Shown here: in pieces, positions 15,117 to 17,240 of the stretch
How the letters are laid out: the number at the start of each line of letters is the position of its first letter
Position numbering within the stretch: position 1 is the stretch's first letter
Source: Pseudomonadota bacterium
Lineage (GTDB): Bacteria > Desulfobacterota > Desulfobaccia > Desulfobaccales > 0-14-0-80-60-11
DNA: 17,240 nucleotides
Direction of reading: 5' to 3'
Assembly: GCA_018897875.1 (NCBI GenBank)
Contig: JAHIKF010000134.1
Location: 1-17,240 of the forward strand
The notes under the pieces: model-generated
What the model saw: the letters and a program-made list of their open reading frames with translations, nothing else
Database searches by the model: none
Told to the model about the DNA's origin: nothing
Program-made: the position numbers and the translations under genes

Positions 15117-15715
15117 AGCAGCATCTCATTGAGCAGGTGAATGGCAAAAGTCCGGGCCGCCTGGCGTAATAGCAGTTCATCTTCCTTGGGGGCCGGCGGG
15201 CCGGGATTGACCGGTGAACTCATAGTGATCCGGTCCTGGCAGGCAAACAGGGTGTCGCCCCCCCGGGTGATGGCCCCGGACACCACCAGGTCGGTGTCGA
15301 TCCTGCCCCTGAGGAACCGGAAGGCCGCGCCCCGGACCGCCACAAATTGCACCACGCCGTCGACGACGGTGTCGCCCTGGTCAGAGAGCTTGAGTCCGTT
15401 GGCCCTCCAGGCCTGGGTCAACTCTTCCAGGAAGAGGGCCTGGAAGGTGTCGGCGGCCACGCCCTGGGCCGTCGAAACCTCGAAGGGCGTCAGGACATAC
15501 GTCGCCTGGGCCGGGGTGAAGTCCGGGGCTCGGTAATAAGCCGTGAGATAGCGGCCGGGCTCAAGCGCCACCCCCGCCGGGGTGGCCGGCGCCAGCCGGG
15601 GCGCGCAGCCCCCCTGGCCAACCAGACACAGGGCCACAACCAGACCCCAGGAGGTGAACTTTCTCATCCACATGGTCATCTGATTACCATAAACTGTCGT
15701 CCTCTGCCAAACCAT
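15089..15715 (-). CDS. lipoprotein, unknown family
   Basis: The 208-residue product has a hydrophobic signal (FTSWGLVVALCLVG) ending in GQGGC, a loose lipobox, with Cys37 as the probable lipidated residue. The mature domain is about 170 residues of alternating beta and alpha segments. VLTPFEVSTAQGVAADTF is followed by VDGVVQFVAVRGAAFRFLRG, then an ITRGGDTLFACQDRI strand pair. This architecture resembles the broad group of DUF4410- or DUF3313-like and transport-auxiliary lipoproteins; that is a resemblance only. ATG at 15715 has GGCGGGG upstream; ATGs at 15679, 15673 and 15667 would give more typical signal peptides, so the start is uncertain. It overlaps the convergent DUF1573 gene by 28 bases and is divergent from the channel gene. 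Confidence 0.7.
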   Translation of the reverse strand: MVWQRTTVYGNQMTMWMRKFTSWGLVVALCLVGQGGCAPRLAPATPAGVALEPGRYLTAYYRAPDFTPAQATYVLTPFEVSTAQGVAADTFQALFLEELTQAWRANGLKLSDQGDTVVDGVVQFVAVRGAAFRFLRGRIDTDLVVSGAITRGGDTLFACQDRITMSSPVNPGPPAPKEDELLLRQAARTFAIHLLNEMLLYWPPVEGK

Positions 15716-15796
15716 TTAACCATTCCCCGCCGGAAAAAGAGGACCGCCCGGGTCGGATCGGCGGCCACCCCGCGTTTGGAAAAGCGCCTCGGGGGT

Positions 15797-15825
15797 TTGA
15801 CAACCGGATGCAGATGTCCTACATT
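15797..15825 (+). promoter_or_regulatory. sigma70-type promoter of the potassium channel gene
   Basis: A perfect TTGACA (15797-15802) and TACATT (15820-15825) have a 17-base spacer. Transcription would begin near 15832, leaving a leader of about 105 bases that contains the stem structure at 15834-15897. Confidence 0.6.
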
Positions 15826-15833
15826 TTTTTTCA

Positions 15834-15897
15834 GGCTGAGCCCGCTCTTACCCGGAGGGCCATCACCCCGTGGACCGGGGGGAGAGACGACCGAGCC
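15834..15897 (+). other. structured 5' leader of the channel gene
   Basis: Nested pairings GGCT (15834-15837) with AGCC (15894-15897), CTCT (15845-15848) with AGAG (15883-15886), and CCCGG (15851-15855) with CCGGG (15875-15879) would form a rod just after the predicted transcription start. I could not match it to a known riboswitch. It may be a regulatory leader or chance pairing in GC-rich DNA. Confidence 0.3.
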
Positions 15898-15937
15898 ATG
15901 ATTTTTAACCCCTTAACCGTTACATACGAGAACTTGC

Positions 15938-16945
15938 ATGCCCTATGGACGCATGGTAACCTTTGGTAAAATCGCTCAGTGGGCCACCAGCCTGCTGACC
16001 CTTTTGTTGATCGGCAGCCTCGGCTTCGTCTGGCTGCAAGGGTGGAGTTTCTTCGACGCCCTGTACATGACGGTGATCACCCTCGCCACCGTGGGCTACA
16101 CTGAGATTCATCCCCTGGACCGGGTGGGGCGGGCTTACAACATGGTGCTGATCCTCACCGGGATGGGGGTCATGTTCTATATCGTGGGCTCTCTGGCCCG
16201 GGTGGTGATCGAAGGGGAGCTCCATGCGGTTTTGGGAAGGCGAAAATTGATCAAGCACATCAAACGGCTGAAGAATCATTACATCCTCTGCGGCTTCGGG
16301 CGCATCGGCGAAATTATCGCCCGGCAGCTCAAAGACCGGGGCCTGTCCCTGGTGGTGGTCGAGAGCGACCCGGCTCTGCTCGGCCGCCTGGAGGCCGCGG
16401 GATATTACTTCATCGTCGGCGACGCCACCCGGGAAGAGGTCCTGCTGGAGGCGGGCATCGAACGGGCCAAGGGGCTGATATCCGTGGTCTCCTCGGACGC
16501 CTCCAACGTATACGCCGTGCTGACGGCGCGTAGCCTCAACCCCAGTCTCTTTATCGTGGCCCGGGGGGAGGAGCCGGGTTCGGAGAAAAAGCTGCTCCGG
16601 GCCGGGGCCGACAAGGTGGAATCCCCCTACGAGATGGGCGGGCAAAAAATGGCCCAGACCATCATGCGCCCCACCGTGGTGAGCTTTATGGAGCTGGCCA
16701 TGAAGGAGGGGGTGGATTGGACCATGGAGGAGATCGCGGTGGGCCCCGCCTCTCCCCTCCAGGGGGTGCCGCTGTCGGACTCGGGGATCCGCCAGAAACT
16801 GAACCTCATCCTGGTGGCCATCAAGCGGGCCGACGGCGAGATGCTCTTCAACCCCAGCCACCAAACCCCGATTCTGGCGGGAGACACCCTCATCGCCCTG
16901 GGCCTGCGAAAAAACCTGGACGCCCTGGAGAAGATGGTGCTGTGA
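15938..16945 (+). CDS. two-TM potassium channel with cytoplasmic RCK (TrkA-N/TrkA-C) domain
   Basis: The 335-residue product has the MthK/Kch layout. TM1 is about residues 17-34, the pore helix 42-50, the selectivity filter TVGYTE 51-56, and TM2 about 66-84. The RCK N-lobe shows the Rossmann motif GFGRIG (119-124), the strand-end acid VVVESD (E142) and GDAT (161-164). TrkA-C spans roughly 258-335. The filter has the TVGY core but Thr-Glu in place of the Gly-Asp of classical channels, a variation I recall from other prokaryotic RCK channels. Expected role: ligand- or nucleotide-gated K+ flux across the inner membrane. Neither ATG at 15938 nor the in-frame ATG at 15953 has a good ribosome binding site. 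Codons 256 to 304 are repeated almost exactly downstream at 17094-17240. Confidence 0.92.
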   Translation: MPYGRMVTFGKIAQWATSLLTLLLIGSLGFVWLQGWSFFDALYMTVITLATVGYTEIHPLDRVGRAYNMVLILTGMGVMFYIVGSLARVVIEGELHAVLGRRKLIKHIKRLKNHYILCGFGRIGEIIARQLKDRGLSLVVVESDPALLGRLEAAGYYFIVGDATREEVLLEAGIERAKGLISVVSSDASNVYAVLTARSLNPSLFIVARGEEPGSEKKLLRAGADKVESPYEMGGQKMAQTIMRPTVVSFMELAMKEGVDWTMEEIAVGPASPLQGVPLSDSGIRQKLNLILVAIKRADGEMLFNPSHQTPILAGDTLIALGLRKNLDALEKMVL

Positions 16946-16993
16946 GGAAGCTGGCAGCAGTCAGCCAAAGAAAAGACCGACCGAAGAAAAATA

Positions 16994-17087
16994 TAGGGTG
17001 GGCAATGCCCACCAGAATTTAAAGATGATGGCGCCCAAGCAGAGCTTGGGCCCAAAAGGGCGTTCCCAAGCAAGAGCTTGGGAACGA
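16994..17087. repeat. cluster of three REP-like hairpins
   Basis: TAGGGTGGGCAATGCCCACC (16994-17013); GCCCAAGC...GCTTGGGC within 17031-17052; CGTTCCCAAGC...GCTTGGGAACG within 17061-17087. The second and third share the CCCAAGC/GCTTGGG arms. The cluster fills the space between the channel gene and the copied segment of its 3' part. Confidence 0.65.
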
Positions 17088-17093
17088 GTATAA

Positions 17094-17240
17094 AAGGAGG
17101 GGGTGGATTGGACCATGGAGGAGATCGCGGTGGGCCCCGCCTCTTCCCTCCAGGGGGTGCCGCTGTCGGACTCGGGGATCCGCCAGAAACTGAACCTCAT
17201 CCTGGTGGCCATCAAGCGGGCCGACGGCGAGATGCTCTTC
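17094..17240 (+). pseudogene. partial second copy of the channel TrkA-C coding segment, runs off the window
   Basis: 17094-17240 equals 16703-16849 at 146 of 147 positions; the one change (C at 16754, T at 17145) replaces Pro with Ser. The copied frame contains ATG at 17115 (MEEIAVGPASSLQG). The AAAAGGAGGGGG at its left edge resembles a ribosome binding site, though the spacing to that ATG is long (about 11 bases). The right end lies outside the window, so it may be a bare tail, a stand-alone TrkA-C protein, or a contig-end assembly artefact. Confidence 0.75.

Overview
The window reads as a high-GC chromosome segment from an anaerobic Desulfobacterota-type bacterium (Desulfobacca- or Syntrophobacter-like is my best guess). 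Three things point there. An AhbC-type radical SAM protein indicates the siroheme-dependent heme route typical of sulfate reducers. A cyclodeaminase/cyclohydrolase overlaps an AcsE-like methyltransferase, as expected for the methyl branch of the Wood-Ljungdahl pathway. Secreted and lipid-anchored proteins are numerous. No rRNA, tRNA, CRISPR array, prophage or intact insertion sequence was seen.

Layout. Positions 1-418 hold a possible broken gene, followed by a secreted eight-repeat beta-propeller-like protein (419-1558). On the minus strand, a ClpX-like unfoldase without the zinc-finger domain (2926-4677) is followed 6 bp later by ahbC (1738-2919), with a good sigma70 promoter upstream. A repeat-rich spacer leads to a secreted protein carrying an in-frame 30-bp minisatellite (5371-6249). 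On the plus strand come the fchA-like/acsE-like pair (6506-7857), a REP-flanked RAYT transposase remnant, a second copy of the acsE 3' end, and hflX (8469-10097). A Tat-exported metallophosphoesterase (10285-11397, minus) is broken near its 3' end by nested repeats. A 1.2-kb gene-free spacer precedes hisB (12662-13243, minus). Two tandem paralogous small exported proteins follow, then a DUF1573 protein converging on a lipoprotein, and a two-TM potassium channel with RCK domain (15938-16945). The channel's C-terminal coding segment is repeated at the right edge of the window.

The most unusual feature is not a single gene but how the intergenic DNA is built. Heptanucleotide tandem arrays occur at five loci, REP-like palindromes are in most spacers, and three genes or gene tails are copied 356-391 bp away with REP-like palindromes between the copies. 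The second main point of interest is the linkage of a ClpX-like unfoldase (with the ClpP-docking IGF tripeptide retained) to a heme-synthesis enzyme.

All calls come from reading the sequence and from remembered family motifs; no database search was run.
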